64,000 nt of DNA from Leptospiraceae bacterium (GTDB lineage: Bacteria; Spirochaetota; Leptospiria; Leptospirales; Leptospiraceae), in NCBI GenBank assembly GCA_016711485.1, contig JADJSX010000007.1, positions 186,001 through 250,000 of the forward strand, written 5' to 3'. The position numbers and the translations under genes were made by a program. Positions 8,239-18,186 of the stretch are shown here, in pieces. Below the pieces are notes generated by a model. That model was given only the letters and a program-made list of their open reading frames with translations. It ran no database searches and had not been told where the DNA came from. Every line of letters begins with the position of its first letter. Positions within the stretch are counted from its first letter, which is position 1.

Positions 8239-9267
8239 TTAAAAATATTTCTTAAATAAAAATTCTAACAAAGTTAAGTCGAGTAAAAAAAGTAAAACTG
8301 CTGGATATAAAAAGTATTGGTATCCATCTTTTTTGAAAAGGTTAGACAATTTTGAGGAAGTGTTTTTACTCATAGACTCTATTTTGGAAAGTAACAAATC
8401 GGCGCCTTTTGGATTTGCGGATATATTCATATAATCCGCTTTTTGAATTGCAGCCAATTCTAACAAAAACTCTTCATCTAATTTTGTGCGAATTAAATCC
8501 GGATCGTTTTGATTGTTTATTAAATTACCAGTTTTAGTTACAAATCCAGCAGACCCTGATTGTTCATTTTTATAATAAATATTTCCACCAGATTCAGTCC
8601 CTACTCCCCAAATTAAAATATCCGCATCCATTCGAGAAGGAGTGTTTCCCTTTATATCTTCTCCATCAGTAACAAGCACTAAAATTTTATTGCGAAAAAC
8701 TCTGCCTGATTTAAAAATTTCCTCCGCTTTATCGAATGCTCTTTTTAAATTTGTTCCGGTATTCGGAATCATATCTACATCCAAACCACGCACATAATCA
8801 GAAAATGCCGCTATATCAGTAGTCATGGGACAGTATAAAAAAGGGACACCGGCAAATGCGATTATACCTAACCTATTTCCATTGAGTGCGGGTAATAATC
8901 GTAATGCCGTCTCTTTGAAACGAGCCAATCGATTTGGAGGAGAATCGACTGCATTCATGGAAAGACTCACATCAACTAAAAAAACAACATCTACACCTGC
9001 TATCGATTTTTCTTCTACCCCTGCATCTTCCGAAAATGAAGGATTTAATATTGCAATTCCAAGTAAAATTGTAACTACTAGATAGAGTGCATAACGTAAA
9101 CTTAAAATCCATTTTGGAGGTAATTTTATCTTTGCTGCTACTCCTGGATAAACCTTTAAAAAAGTATCAATCTCTAGTCTCTGTTTTATCTTAAAGAAAA
9201 AGTAAATTCCAACTCCAAAAAATAAGACTATTAACAAAAATAAATGATAAAAATCTAAATTCTTCAT
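8239..9267 (-). CDS. batB: BatB-like von Willebrand factor A membrane protein
   Basis: A 342-aa protein with membrane helices near the N-terminus (about 8-26 and 55-75), a von Willebrand factor A domain (about 90-300) and a C-terminal membrane helix (about 318-338). The MIDAS metal site is visible as DVSLSM (DxSxS), with a Thr in PNTGTN and an Asp in LVTDGED. Its ATG overlaps the batA stop (ATGA). Bat proteins are studied in Bacteroides and Leptospira, where a stress or membrane-complex role is proposed. Unlike BatB-BatC fusions it has no TPR part; a separate BatC is encoded at 25.7-26.4 kb. Confidence 0.82.
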   Translation of the reverse strand: MKNLDFYHLFLLIVLFFGVGIYFFFKIKQRLEIDTFLKVYPGVAAKIKLPPKWILSLRYALYLVVTILLGIAILNPSFSEDAGVEEKSIAGVDVVFLVDVSLSMNAVDSPPNRLARFKETALRLLPALNGNRLGIIAFAGVPFLYCPMTTDIAAFSDYVRGLDVDMIPNTGTNLKRAFDKAEEIFKSGRVFRNKILVLVTDGEDIKGNTPSRMDADILIWGVGTESGGNIYYKNEQSGSAGFVTKTGNLINNQNDPDLIRTKLDEEFLLELAAIQKADYMNISANPKGADLLLSKIESMSKNTSSKLSNLFKKDGYQYFLYPAVLLFLLDLTLLEFLFKKYF

Positions 9268-10211
9268 ACAAAGTACCTTAGATAAAAACTTCGAACCAAT
9301 AAATCAAATAAAAATAAGAAAATAGCAGGCACTAAAAAATACATATAATACGGTTCAATAAAAAGTTTCGGTTTGGCATTCAAATTATCTTTCTCTAAAG
9401 TATCAATCGAATTTAACACTTCCGCAAACTCGTTAGAATCCGTAGCTCTGTAAAATAATCCATCTGTTTTTTCGGCTATTTGTTGTAAACTTCCGAAATC
9501 TGTTTCAAAATCTCCCTGCATATCCTTTCCGATTCCGATTGTATAAATTTTAATTTTGAATTGAGAAGCGGTATCTGCGGCAGTGATTGGATCTATCTTT
9601 CCAGTGTTAGATACTCCGTCTGTAATTACAATCATCACCTTAGATCGTGCTTTCGAATTTTTTAGGCGATAAGTAGAAAGTATAATCGAATCTCCTATCG
9701 CAGTTCCTTGTTCATCCACCGTGGATTGATTTACTTCAGAAACTACTTCAACTAAAGAATCTATATCATTCGTAAGCGGAGACTGTAAATATGCCGCTCC
9801 GGCAAAAACAACTAACCCCATTCTATCATTGATTCTTTTTTGAATAAAATTTTTAATTAGATCTTTGGATACTTCAAGCCTGTTTTTCGGAAGGAAATCA
9901 TTACTTCGAACCATCGATCCTGAAACGTCTATAGCTATCATTATATCAACTCCATTCCTTTCATCTGGCAACAAACTAGTTTCTGCCCCCGGCCCCGCAA
10001 GAGAAAGAATCAAAAGAATAACAGTAATAAACCGCAAAAAAGGAAAATATTTTTTACAAATTTCCCAGATCTGATTTCCACTTTTTTCCCTTTGATTTCC
10101 TATACTTAGTTTAATTTTATTTTCATGGAAACGAAATTTATAATAAAAAAAAGCAAATAGAAATAGGAACGGAATTGAATATAGAAGTTCTGGTCTCTCA
10201 AAATAGTTCAT
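9264..10211 (-). CDS. batA: BatA-like von Willebrand factor A membrane protein
   Basis: A 315-aa protein with two N-terminal membrane segments (about 10-22 and 52-72), a von Willebrand factor A domain with the MIDAS motif DVSGSM, a Thr in EQGTAIGD and VITDGVSN, and a C-terminal membrane helix. I prefer the start at 10211 (MNYFERPELL), because its ATG overlaps the stop of the upstream gene in an ATGA arrangement; an ATG seven codons earlier would overlap by 25 bases. It is translationally coupled to batB. Confidence 0.84.
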   Translation of the reverse strand: MNYFERPELLYSIPFLFLFAFFYYKFRFHENKIKLSIGNQREKSGNQIWEICKKYFPFLRFITVILLILSLAGPGAETSLLPDERNGVDIMIAIDVSGSMVRSNDFLPKNRLEVSKDLIKNFIQKRINDRMGLVVFAGAAYLQSPLTNDIDSLVEVVSEVNQSTVDEQGTAIGDSIILSTYRLKNSKARSKVMIVITDGVSNTGKIDPITAADTASQFKIKIYTIGIGKDMQGDFETDFGSLQQIAEKTDGLFYRATDSNEFAEVLNSIDTLEKDNLNAKPKLFIEPYYMYFLVPAIFLFLFDLLVRSFYLRYFV

Positions 10212-11059
10212 CGACTGAGTATCCTGTCCCAATATTTTATTAATCCAAGTGCATTATCCCGAGTAATTTTTTCCTCGTTCGGCATATATTTTATTGAATT
10301 AAAATAATTATCTATCGTAAGCAACTCTACATTTGCCACTTGGTATTTACTTTGTAAAATTTCATGAATTTCCGACTGTGTTAAATGCAAAACGGAAGTA
10401 TCTAACTTAGCGCCAATTCTTTCTTTTATATAACCAGAAAGATGAAAAATAAAATCCTTGTGAGACATTTCTGAAGAGAGTAACATTTGGTGTAATTTAT
10501 TTTTATAGAAATTAGGGTCTTCTCCCGTTTCCAATTTTTCGAATAAAGCATCCTTGATTCGATATTTTCTTTTATTATTATAATAAAAGAAAATATATGC
10601 AATTCCAGACAGGAAAAGAATCCCGACGAGGACCATAATAATTAACTTTACCAAATAATATCCAGAAAAAACCAAAGGTTCTACGATATCCAAAGCCTCT
10701 TTTTCTCCGGCTAATACCGATTTAACTTCCAATGCTTCGTTACTTTGAATTACCTCCCCTTGCGGTTTTTTCCAACTGAGGTTTGACTTAAAATTTCCAG
10801 TCGTGTAGTATATATAATATAATTTTAATTCAGATGGAGTCTGTGTAATTTCTCTTAGCTCTCCGATAGGAGTTTCGGTATCTGACTCAGTAAAAAGAAA
10901 CCCTTTCGTCGGAAGATTCCATTCCGAAACATCTCCAGTCTGAAATTTTACTTCAAGGATTGACTCTTCTCCTACTTGCACCGACTTTTTCGAATAAGAC
11001 TCAGTAACCTCAGCAAAAAGAAATATTGGGAATAAAAGTAATAATATAAAATATTTCAT
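10208..11059 (-). CDS. Bat-operon membrane protein of unknown function
   Basis: A 283-aa protein with a signal peptide (about 1-16, FLFA), a roughly 110-residue extracytoplasmic beta-rich part, one strong membrane helix (about 133-157) and a cytoplasmic helical tail of about 120 residues. It sits between the DUF58 gene and batA with 4-base overlaps on both sides. In other bat operons a small BatD-like or DUF4381-like membrane protein takes this position; I see that similarity in layout, not in clear motifs. Confidence 0.6.
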   Translation of the reverse strand: MKYFILLLLFPIFLFAEVTESYSKKSVQVGEESILEVKFQTGDVSEWNLPTKGFLFTESDTETPIGELREITQTPSELKLYYIYYTTGNFKSNLSWKKPQGEVIQSNEALEVKSVLAGEKEALDIVEPLVFSGYYLVKLIIMVLVGILFLSGIAYIFFYYNNKRKYRIKDALFEKLETGEDPNFYKNKLHQMLLSSEMSHKDFIFHLSGYIKERIGAKLDTSVLHLTQSEIHEILQSKYQVANVELLTIDNYFNSIKYMPNEEKITRDNALGLIKYWDRILSR

Positions 11060-11877
11060 CGATTTAGAAACCTTACAATGGATTTCCCTAAATCAGAATC
11101 TGTTTTCAGATTCAATAAATTAGATCTAAAAAAATCTTCCAAAATTTCCGAATCGGACTTGTAACTAGAAGAATAAATTCCTCCCGAATTTGTTTCAATA
11201 TTTTCCACAAAAAAATTCTTTAAGACATTATTATCTAAATTTTCAATTGGGTCTGAAATTCGGATTCCGTACAACTCATGAATTCCAAGCAAAGTTTTGT
11301 ATGGGGTAAGGTCGGTTATTCCCGCAAAATCACTTATTATATACGAGATGGAATTTCGAGGAATTTTATTTTTTAAGTATTGCAAAGGAAGCAAATGGTT
11401 CGTTTTATTTGCTATCGGAAATTCATTTACCTTGCGCAAAATCCGATATGCCTCTGCTTTTGATTTAATTCCTAGAGCAACTAATTCTGTTTTATCTGAA
11501 TATAAAATTATATTAACTTTATCACCTGTATTCAATGAAAGGAGAGTGATAAAAGCAAGGAATTGAAATCCAATAAAAAATTTCGTATAAGAATTTGCGC
11601 CACTAAACGACATAGACTTTGATATATCTAAAAATAAATTGATAGTTCTATCATTTTCTTCATGAAAAAGTTTTACATACAACTCACCCATTCTAGAACT
11701 TACATTCCAATCCACAAATCGAATATCGTCCCCATACATATAAACACGAGATTCCTTAAAATCCATACCTCTTCCAGAGCGGTTTACAAGGATTGACCCT
11801 GCCCTATTACTACGAATTTTCTTTTTGTATTTTAATTCAATCTCTTGAATTAATTTCTCTAACTCTTTTAGAATCAT
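11056..11877 (-). CDS. DUF58 family protein
   Basis: A 273-aa protein with the DUF58 core GSGRG/DFKESRVYMYGDDIRFVDWNVSSR spread over about residues 32-62, then a von Willebrand A-like fold (FLDISKSMSF at about 88-97, a DxSxS MIDAS). DUF58 proteins are regularly encoded between a MoxR ATPase and BatA/BatB, as here. The partner relation with the MoxR ATPase is known for the family; the exact role is not. It starts 8 bases after the moxR stop and overlaps the next gene by 4 bases. Confidence 0.85.
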   Translation of the reverse strand: MILKELEKLIQEIELKYKKKIRSNRAGSILVNRSGRGMDFKESRVYMYGDDIRFVDWNVSSRMGELYVKLFHEENDRTINLFLDISKSMSFSGANSYTKFFIGFQFLAFITLLSLNTGDKVNIILYSDKTELVALGIKSKAEAYRILRKVNEFPIANKTNHLLPLQYLKNKIPRNSISYIISDFAGITDLTPYKTLLGIHELYGIRISDPIENLDNNVLKNFFVENIETNSGGIYSSSYKSDSEILEDFFRSNLLNLKTDSDLGKSIVRFLNR

Positions 11878-11884
11878 TGGTAAA

Positions 11885-12871
11885 TTAAGGAAGTGCTGTA
11901 ACTTCTAAAATTGTTTTAATTAAAGAATCCACAGTGACATCTTCAGAAACTGCCTCAAAAGTTAATATCATACGATGTCGCATAACTTCATAAATAGAAA
12001 ACCGAATATCTTCCGGAACCACAAAATTCCTTCCTTCTAAAAGGGCATTTGCACGGGCACATCGTAAAAGGGCAAGAGAGGCCCTTGGGGATACTCCGTG
12101 TTTTACGTAAGGTTTGATTTCATCTAACTTAGATGTTTCAGGGCGAGTATTTCGAACTAATTTTACAATATAATCTTTGAGTCTATCATCTATATATATT
12201 TTGTCCGATACTGAAGAAATTTCTTGAATTTCTTTTTTAGTTAGAACTTTTTTAATTTCTTTGTTTTTGGAAGATACACTTCCATGTTGACTTAAAATTG
12301 CTACTTCTTCTGCTTCATCGGGATAACTTACATTTACCTTCATGAGAAACCTGTCCATTTGGGCTTCAGGTAATTGGTAAGTTCCTTCCTGATCAATAGG
12401 ATTTTCAGTAGCCAAAACCATAAAAGGAGCTTCTAATTGAAAAGTAGTATCGCCTATCGTAACCATTCTTTCTTCCATACATTGCAATAATGCAGATTGT
12501 ACTTTCGCAGGTGCCCGATTAATTTCATCCGCTAATAAAATTCCAGTAAAAATAGGACCTTTTCTCGTTTCAAATGTAGCAGTTTTAGGATTAAATATGA
12601 CAGTTCCTACTAAATCTGCAGGGAGCAAATCTGGAGTAAACTGAATTCGCTTAAATGATAAGTCTATACTTTGGGCAATGGATTTTGCTAATAAAGTTTT
12701 TGCAAGACCCGGCATACCTTCCAAAAGTACGTGACCTTGCGCAACCAAACAAGTCATAATATTACGGATAATACCCGTTTGTCCAGTTATCTCTTTTTTA
12801 AGTTCTTCCAAAAGTCCACTAATCTTCTCTTTTGCTTTTTGAATTTCTTCTGTTTTTACTAATTCTTCCAT
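11885..12871 (-). CDS. moxR: MoxR-family AAA+ ATPase
   Basis: A 328-aa MoxR-type AAA+ protein. Walker A is GMPGLAKT (52-59), Walker B ILLADEINRA (about 111-120), followed by sensor 1 (LATENPIDQEGTYQLPEAQ) and a C-terminal lid domain. MoxR ATPases act as chaperones that load metals or remodel partner vWA proteins; the partners here are presumably DUF58, BatA and BatB, encoded downstream in a tightly spaced operon. Length is normal for the family. It is the first gene of the operon. Confidence 0.9.
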   Translation of the reverse strand: MEELVKTEEIQKAKEKISGLLEELKKEITGQTGIIRNIMTCLVAQGHVLLEGMPGLAKTLLAKSIAQSIDLSFKRIQFTPDLLPADLVGTVIFNPKTATFETRKGPIFTGILLADEINRAPAKVQSALLQCMEERMVTIGDTTFQLEAPFMVLATENPIDQEGTYQLPEAQMDRFLMKVNVSYPDEAEEVAILSQHGSVSSKNKEIKKVLTKKEIQEISSVSDKIYIDDRLKDYIVKLVRNTRPETSKLDEIKPYVKHGVSPRASLALLRCARANALLEGRNFVVPEDIRFSIYEVMRHRMILTFEAVSEDVTVDSLIKTILEVTALP

Positions 12872-13019
12872 TAATTATTCCTATTATGATTTCTCACCTC
12901 GATACAATTTTCGCCTTCGGTCATTAAATGATTGCACACTCCTTGTTATTTCAAAGACCACAATCACACCAAGATACACACGAAAATCACTCGGTGCCCC
13001 TCTTCTAGATATTCACTTT

Positions 13020-15356
13020 TTATCTCTGAGCAAAGTCTTCAATAAATTTTTCCTGTTCAATTGACTCCACAGCTCTTTCCGACCTAAACTTTCTCACGCG
13101 GGTAATTGCTTCTTTTGCGCTAAGTCCATAGTACCGAATTAAATAACAGGATGCTAATGTTCCTGATCTTCCTAATCCGCCGACACAGTGAATTAGAACG
13201 TCTTGTTTCTTAGATAAAATTTCGTGCATCCATTCTAGAGCTTTGTCCATAGACACAAAATCAGGAACTCCTTGATCTATGATCGGGAAATAAAAGGTAG
13301 AAAATCCAGCCTCGGAATAAGTTGATTTTAGCCTTTGCACACCATATTCCTCATACTCAGCTTCGGTAATTAAAGATACAATTCCTTTTATCTCTTTCGA
13401 TTTAATTACTTTTACATCCCCTGAAATACTTCTCGCTCTATCTTTTCTTCCTGGCAAAATAGTTAGTCCTATTTTTCCTTCTTTTTTATCGTTCGGATTT
13501 TCGATAAAATCAATTCGTAAATCATTTGCTGTTTGCAAAGTATTCTTTATTTTTGCTGAACAAATAGAGCCTGCATATAATGCTAATTTTTTTTGCCATT
13601 CATTCGATTCATCAAATGAAAGTGTATGCATAGAATAACGCATAAGTCCTACAAATAATTGATACGGGTCTCTATCAGTGCGAATTAAATCTGAATAATA
13701 CGAACGCATAATACTAATTACTTCAAATGCTTTATTAATTTGAGGAAACTTAAAATTAGACTTAAGAGATAAGTCAAGAGGTTCAGCTAAATTATGTATA
13801 TCCAACAAAATATCTACAAGACTTACTGCTTCTTTAAATTCATCCAAAGAATCAATGGTCATAAAAATATAGAGTATATCATTTTCTAATTTAATTAAAT
13901 CCTTCAGTATATGACCTTTATGAGTATGAAAAAAATCAATCAGCCATACGTTTTCTTGAGCGTCAACTATGATATTAGCCCCATTTAAGTCTCCATGTAA
14001 ATACGAAACATAATGATAAGGTGTGATATTTTCTTTTAAGCCTGCCAATTCTCTTTCGTAAAAATTGCATACATTTGGAAATGTAAATCCATGTAAATTT
14101 AGAGTGTTTCCATCTGCTGCAGAGCCTATGATGGATTCGACTTTTTTTCGAATAGAACTTGCATATTTATTAGAATATTCATAGTATTCAAGTAAATTTA
14201 TTTTTTCGTTACTAGAAGCATCATAAAGTCTGCCTAGTTGTTTCTGAAATACAATTTCTAACTTATGTTTGATTTTACTTATATCGTTTACTGCAGCATA
14301 GTACTTTTGAAATGTTTTAACACCATTATCTAACATCGCCGCATAACGGTATTTAATCGCTCCTCGATCTTCTAATTCTGCAAAGTCAACTATATTTGGA
14401 GCGTTATTTCCTAAGACTTCCTGGATTTTTTCAAACGAAGTTCTTTCTTTACCAATTAACTCTCGTTTACCGATTTTGACAACGGTGGGGACTTGGTAAT
14501 GACCCATTTTATCTAATGCTCGAGCTTTTAATACTACGTTTCCGGAAAATCCGCCATCCAAACATTCGAATTCTACCTCTTTTGCATCACGGTAGAGATA
14601 GAGAAGTATCTGCGTATCAACTTCTGAAATTAGGTAATTTGGATCAGAGAATTTGAGGCTAATAGCTTTTTTGTCTTGAACTTTTTTTTCAATTTTAGGA
14701 AGTGTTCCAGTAAGAAAACTAGTAAAATCTCCTACGGAGGAAAATATTTTTATTCCTAAAATAGATTTTAGTTGATCAATCGAAATAAAATGCATCGTTC
14801 GAGAGGAACTAGCGCATAATGCGGAACATACCGCAATTTCAAAATTTGGATATCTGGTTTTTAAATCGTATGCTAAAAAAGTAATTTTTGCTTCCGTCCA
14901 TACTCCCATTAACCCAACTTTTACAGGTTCGTTTTTATAAGTTGATAATAGTTCTTCCAAATCTGTATCTACAAAATCATTTAATCCAGAGGCATTTACA
15001 ATATGGTGTTTGCGAGTGGGTAAAATTGATTTTGCGAATACAAACTCTGCGCCTTCCGTATTTTGAATACAATGTTTTCCGAATTGTTCTAAGTGATCCT
15101 TTTGTAATAGATCGTCTGGATTGTGCCAATCTCTGATATGAATGATGTTCAAATCTTCGGGAGCAGTATGGTATGCCCAATCCATCACTGTTGTGACTGG
15201 TCCATCTTCTACCTTTTCACTCAATATCCTGCGCGCCTCTTCATATCCAATATGTAATAAATTAGGAATTGGATCAAACTTACCAATGAGTTTTGTAAAA
15301 TCATTTTGTAAACACTGTGTTATAAGTATGGACTGTTGCATAATTCCATCATTCAT
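13020..15356 (-). CDS. Fusion: isochorismatase-like, kinase-like and dual-specificity phosphatase
   Basis: A 778-aa protein of three parts. (1) About 1-215 resembles nicotinamidase/isochorismatase hydrolases: QNDF with Asp19, HIRDWH (73-78), HCIQNTEGAEF (95-105) and Lys109. The nucleophile motif reads TEAKI (154-158) where T-D-x-C-V is expected, so the catalytic Cys is replaced by Lys157. (2) About 260-520 resembles aminoglycoside-phosphotransferase-type kinases: GGFSGN (268-273), VVKIGK with Lys294, HGDLNGAN (454-461) and IDFFHT (473-478). (3) The C-terminal 150 residues form a dual-specificity phosphatase with HCVGGLGRSG (723-732). I chose the start at MNDGIMQQ with AGG just upstream; ATGs at 15341 and 15410 are alternatives. 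It has no operon partner. The substrate is unknown. Confidence 0.75.
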   Translation of the reverse strand: MNDGIMQQSILITQCLQNDFTKLIGKFDPIPNLLHIGYEEARRILSEKVEDGPVTTVMDWAYHTAPEDLNIIHIRDWHNPDDLLQKDHLEQFGKHCIQNTEGAEFVFAKSILPTRKHHIVNASGLNDFVDTDLEELLSTYKNEPVKVGLMGVWTEAKITFLAYDLKTRYPNFEIAVCSALCASSSRTMHFISIDQLKSILGIKIFSSVGDFTSFLTGTLPKIEKKVQDKKAISLKFSDPNYLISEVDTQILLYLYRDAKEVEFECLDGGFSGNVVLKARALDKMGHYQVPTVVKIGKRELIGKERTSFEKIQEVLGNNAPNIVDFAELEDRGAIKYRYAAMLDNGVKTFQKYYAAVNDISKIKHKLEIVFQKQLGRLYDASSNEKINLLEYYEYSNKYASSIRKKVESIIGSAADGNTLNLHGFTFPNVCNFYERELAGLKENITPYHYVSYLHGDLNGANIIVDAQENVWLIDFFHTHKGHILKDLIKLENDILYIFMTIDSLDEFKEAVSLVDILLDIHNLAEPLDLSLKSNFKFPQINKAFEVISIMRSYYSDLIRTDRDPYQLFVGLMRYSMHTLSFDESNEWQKKLALYAGSICSAKIKNTLQTANDLRIDFIENPNDKKEGKIGLTILPGRKDRARSISGDVKVIKSKEIKGIVSLITEAEYEEYGVQRLKSTYSEAGFSTFYFPIIDQGVPDFVSMDKALEWMHEILSKKQDVLIHCVGGLGRSGTLASCYLIRYYGLSAKEAITRVRKFRSERAVESIEQEKFIEDFAQR

Positions 15357-15480
15357 AATCCTACTTAGATACAAGAATTTTTTCATATTTATAGTAAACA
15401 CTAATAGCAATTAACCATTTCTAGACTTTAAGTGAGAAAAAAATCTTGCAATTCCTGTTTTGAATCAAAAAGATAAGATT

Positions 15481-17196
15481 ATGAGCAATACTACTTTTTT
15501 TTCCAAACAAAATCCAGGACTCGATCAATTTGACATAAGTAATTATCACGGAGTTACTGGTAAAAATTTTTTTGATGAAGATCGACTACTCCATCATATA
15601 TTAGATAAATATAATAAGGACTATGAAATTCCCCATAAAAATGCAATGTTAAATCATATTCGTGGTTACGGCGAATTAGTCGGTGGAGAATTAAATCAAA
15701 TCACAGAAGCCTGCCACAAAGAAGGAAAATACGGAGAGGTAATTCATTTTGATAGATCCGGAAATCGAATCGATAAAGTTATTTATTCAGAAGAACAACT
15801 TAAATCCAGAAAGATTTCTTACGATTATGGAATTGCAAATTTAGACTTTCACAGAGATTGGAAACATCCATTTACTACACTCCACAAGCTAACACTAGCT
15901 TACCTCGCAAATCAAAATGGGGAAGGAGGAGTCACCTGCCCTCTCGCAATGACAGATGGAATTATTATTGCCCTTAAAACGATTGGAACCGAAGAACAAA
16001 AACGTAAATTTCTACCGCTAGTAGCTGGTGAACATAGCAATTCTCATTTTATGGCAGGACAATACGTTACTGAAAGAGTCGGAGGCTCTAACGTAGGGGC
16101 AAATCGTACAATCGCTAAAAAACTTCCAAGCGGAAAATGGATATTAAACGGAGAAAAATGGTTTTGTTCAAATCCGGGCGACCTTTGGGTAACTACCGCA
16201 AAAATAGAAGGCACAAATACAATCGGAATGTTTTTAGTTCCTAGACTTAAAGATAATGGAGAGTTAAATGGGTGTTATATCCTACGAAAAAAAGACATCA
16301 TCGGCTCACGTGGTAAAATCACAGTCGAAACGGTCTACCAAAATCTAGAAGCCGAAGAACTCGGTAGAGTTTCTCATGGACTTGCTAATTTAATAAAATA
16401 CATTATCAAAACTTCTCGAATTCATTTATCCTTAGCCGCACTCGGAATTGGAAGACGAGCATTTATGGAAGGTTATGAGTATGTAAAATGCAGAGAGGCT
16501 TATGGGAAAAAGGTAATCGAATTTCCTTCCATTCAAAAACAACTCGCCGAAATGAAAATTCTACAATCTGCCTGTAGTCTTGTAGTTTTCAAAAATGTAA
16601 GCCTACTCGATGGCGAAAATCCCCTATTACAAATTCTAAATCCACTTATGAAATACATTTCGTCTACCCACGCAACCTGGATTTCCAAACAAGCCATTTT
16701 ACTTCATGGCGGCAACGGTATATTAGGCGACTTTTCTTGTTTACCTCGTTTACACAATGATTCTATTATCAATGAGACATGGGAAGGTACTCATCAAGTT
16801 ATATCCGAACATGTAATGAAAGCGTTTAGCAGACCCAAAGCGCAAAATGCATTTTATGCGGAGATCAAAAAGAATATCACGGGAGCAGAAAACTTTCCAT
16901 TCCTGACATACGCAAATGAAAGTTTTAAAATACTAATAGCAAAATTAGAAACTATCTTCAATTCCAACGATGAATTATACCTTGAAATGAATCGTATTTC
17001 TATTTGTGATTCAATTTACCAAGTTTATGCGCTCAGTGAATTTATTGCAGAAAGTATATCTTTCAAGAAAGAAACAGCTATATCCCATATGGCAAATGGA
17101 TTCGCAGAAATCGCGATTCGCGGTAAAGAGGGGTTAAGCGATCAGCATGGAATTTTTCAAAAAAGTGAGATATTGAAGTGGATACTAGAATATTAA
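15481..17196 (+). CDS. Acyl-CoA dehydrogenase, AidB-like branch
   Basis: A 571-aa flavoprotein of the acyl-CoA dehydrogenase superfamily. It has FMAGQYVTERVGGSNVGANR (about 190-209; the AidB-like branch uses the TExxGGS form) and WILNGEKWFCSNPGD, then the C-terminal INETWEGTHQVISEHVMKAF near 430. AidB-type proteins bind FAD; some act in protection from alkylation, others as true dehydrogenases, and I cannot decide here. The start is the ATG at 15481; a TTG at 15460 would add seven residues. It is divergent from the fusion gene and lies 93 bases before hemK. Substrate unknown. Confidence 0.8.
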   Translation: MSNTTFFSKQNPGLDQFDISNYHGVTGKNFFDEDRLLHHILDKYNKDYEIPHKNAMLNHIRGYGELVGGELNQITEACHKEGKYGEVIHFDRSGNRIDKVIYSEEQLKSRKISYDYGIANLDFHRDWKHPFTTLHKLTLAYLANQNGEGGVTCPLAMTDGIIIALKTIGTEEQKRKFLPLVAGEHSNSHFMAGQYVTERVGGSNVGANRTIAKKLPSGKWILNGEKWFCSNPGDLWVTTAKIEGTNTIGMFLVPRLKDNGELNGCYILRKKDIIGSRGKITVETVYQNLEAEELGRVSHGLANLIKYIIKTSRIHLSLAALGIGRRAFMEGYEYVKCREAYGKKVIEFPSIQKQLAEMKILQSACSLVVFKNVSLLDGENPLLQILNPLMKYISSTHATWISKQAILLHGGNGILGDFSCLPRLHNDSIINETWEGTHQVISEHVMKAFSRPKAQNAFYAEIKKNITGAENFPFLTYANESFKILIAKLETIFNSNDELYLEMNRISICDSIYQVYALSEFIAESISFKKETAISHMANGFAEIAIRGKEGLSDQHGIFQKSEILKWILEY

Positions 17197-17289
17197 TAAA
17201 CCAATTTAGTCATATATATTCAGTTTACCAAAATACTAAGTTGTTTCAAATAAAATCAATCTCATTTTGGGTATACAGGGAGTATTAGG

Positions 17290-18186
17290 ATGAAAGAATC
17301 TCGAAATAGACTTTTTCTTGGATTTATTTGGCTTACTCTTTCTATTTCTCTTGGTTTTTGGTGGACAATTATGGGATTAAAACAAGCAAACCAAGTTGCT
17401 GAATTAAAATTCTATCTCGGAGCCAGAGAAGAAAGTGTAACTACTCTCGAAAAACAAAGTAGAATGATCAAACTAGAAGGCGGATTTTTAATGTTTCTTC
17501 TAATCGTCGGTGGGACTACTCTTATTATCCTCTCCCAAAAAGATTTAGAAAGAACTCAAATGTTAAAAGATTTTTTTGCAACACTTACACATGAAATGAA
17601 AACTCCTCTAGCGTCCCTTCGACTCCAAGCAGAAAGTCTCGAAGAAGATGTAAAAAATAAAAAAACAAAAGCAATTCTAAGTCGATTAATCGACGACTCA
17701 AAAAGATTAGAATTACAAATGGATAAGGCTTTGTATCTCGCCGCGCTTACTCGAAAAGAAATCCTTTACTTAGAAAAAGTAAACCTATCCGATTTACTCA
17801 ATCAGATTACTCTATATTATCCGTATGCACAAATTCATACAATTGAAAATTCATTTGTTTCTATAGATATTAGGGCTTTCGAAAGTGTAATTAAAAACCT
17901 AATTGAAAATGCAAAAAATCATGGGAAAGCATCTCGTGTAGTTTTTAAATTAGAAAAAATTTCCTCTACTGCTAAAATAACAGTAACAGATAATGGATTA
18001 GGTTTTCCGGGTAATACAAATGAATTAGGAAAATTATTTTTCCGCCACAATACGAACAGTGGAAGTGGAATTGGACTTTATTTGGTAAAAACTTTAATTT
18101 CTAAAATGAACGGTCATGTAAAGTTTTATAATTCTAACTCTGGATTTGAGGTTATCATTGAATTACCCGCTAGGACGGAAACGTGA
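17290..18186 (+). CDS. hemK: Sensor histidine kinase of the heme operon (HemK-like)
   Basis: A 298-aa sensor kinase with two membrane helices (about 10-30 and 64-82) around a short periplasmic loop. The HisKA motif is LTHEMKTPLASL with phospho-accepting His101, followed by the N box (NLIENAKNHG), G1 (VTDNGLGF) and G2 (GSGIGLYLVK). It is coupled by a GTGA overlap to a response regulator and followed by hemE and hemN. A HemK/HemR pair controlling heme metabolism has been described in Leptospira biflexa, and this gene order matches it. The name must not be confused with PrmC, also called HemK. Confidence 0.82.
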   Translation: MKESRNRLFLGFIWLTLSISLGFWWTIMGLKQANQVAELKFYLGAREESVTTLEKQSRMIKLEGGFLMFLLIVGGTTLIILSQKDLERTQMLKDFFATLTHEMKTPLASLRLQAESLEEDVKNKKTKAILSRLIDDSKRLELQMDKALYLAALTRKEILYLEKVNLSDLLNQITLYYPYAQIHTIENSFVSIDIRAFESVIKNLIENAKNHGKASRVVFKLEKISSTAKITVTDNGLGFPGNTNELGKLFFRHNTNSGSGIGLYLVKTLISKMNGHVKFYNSNSGFEVIIELPARTET

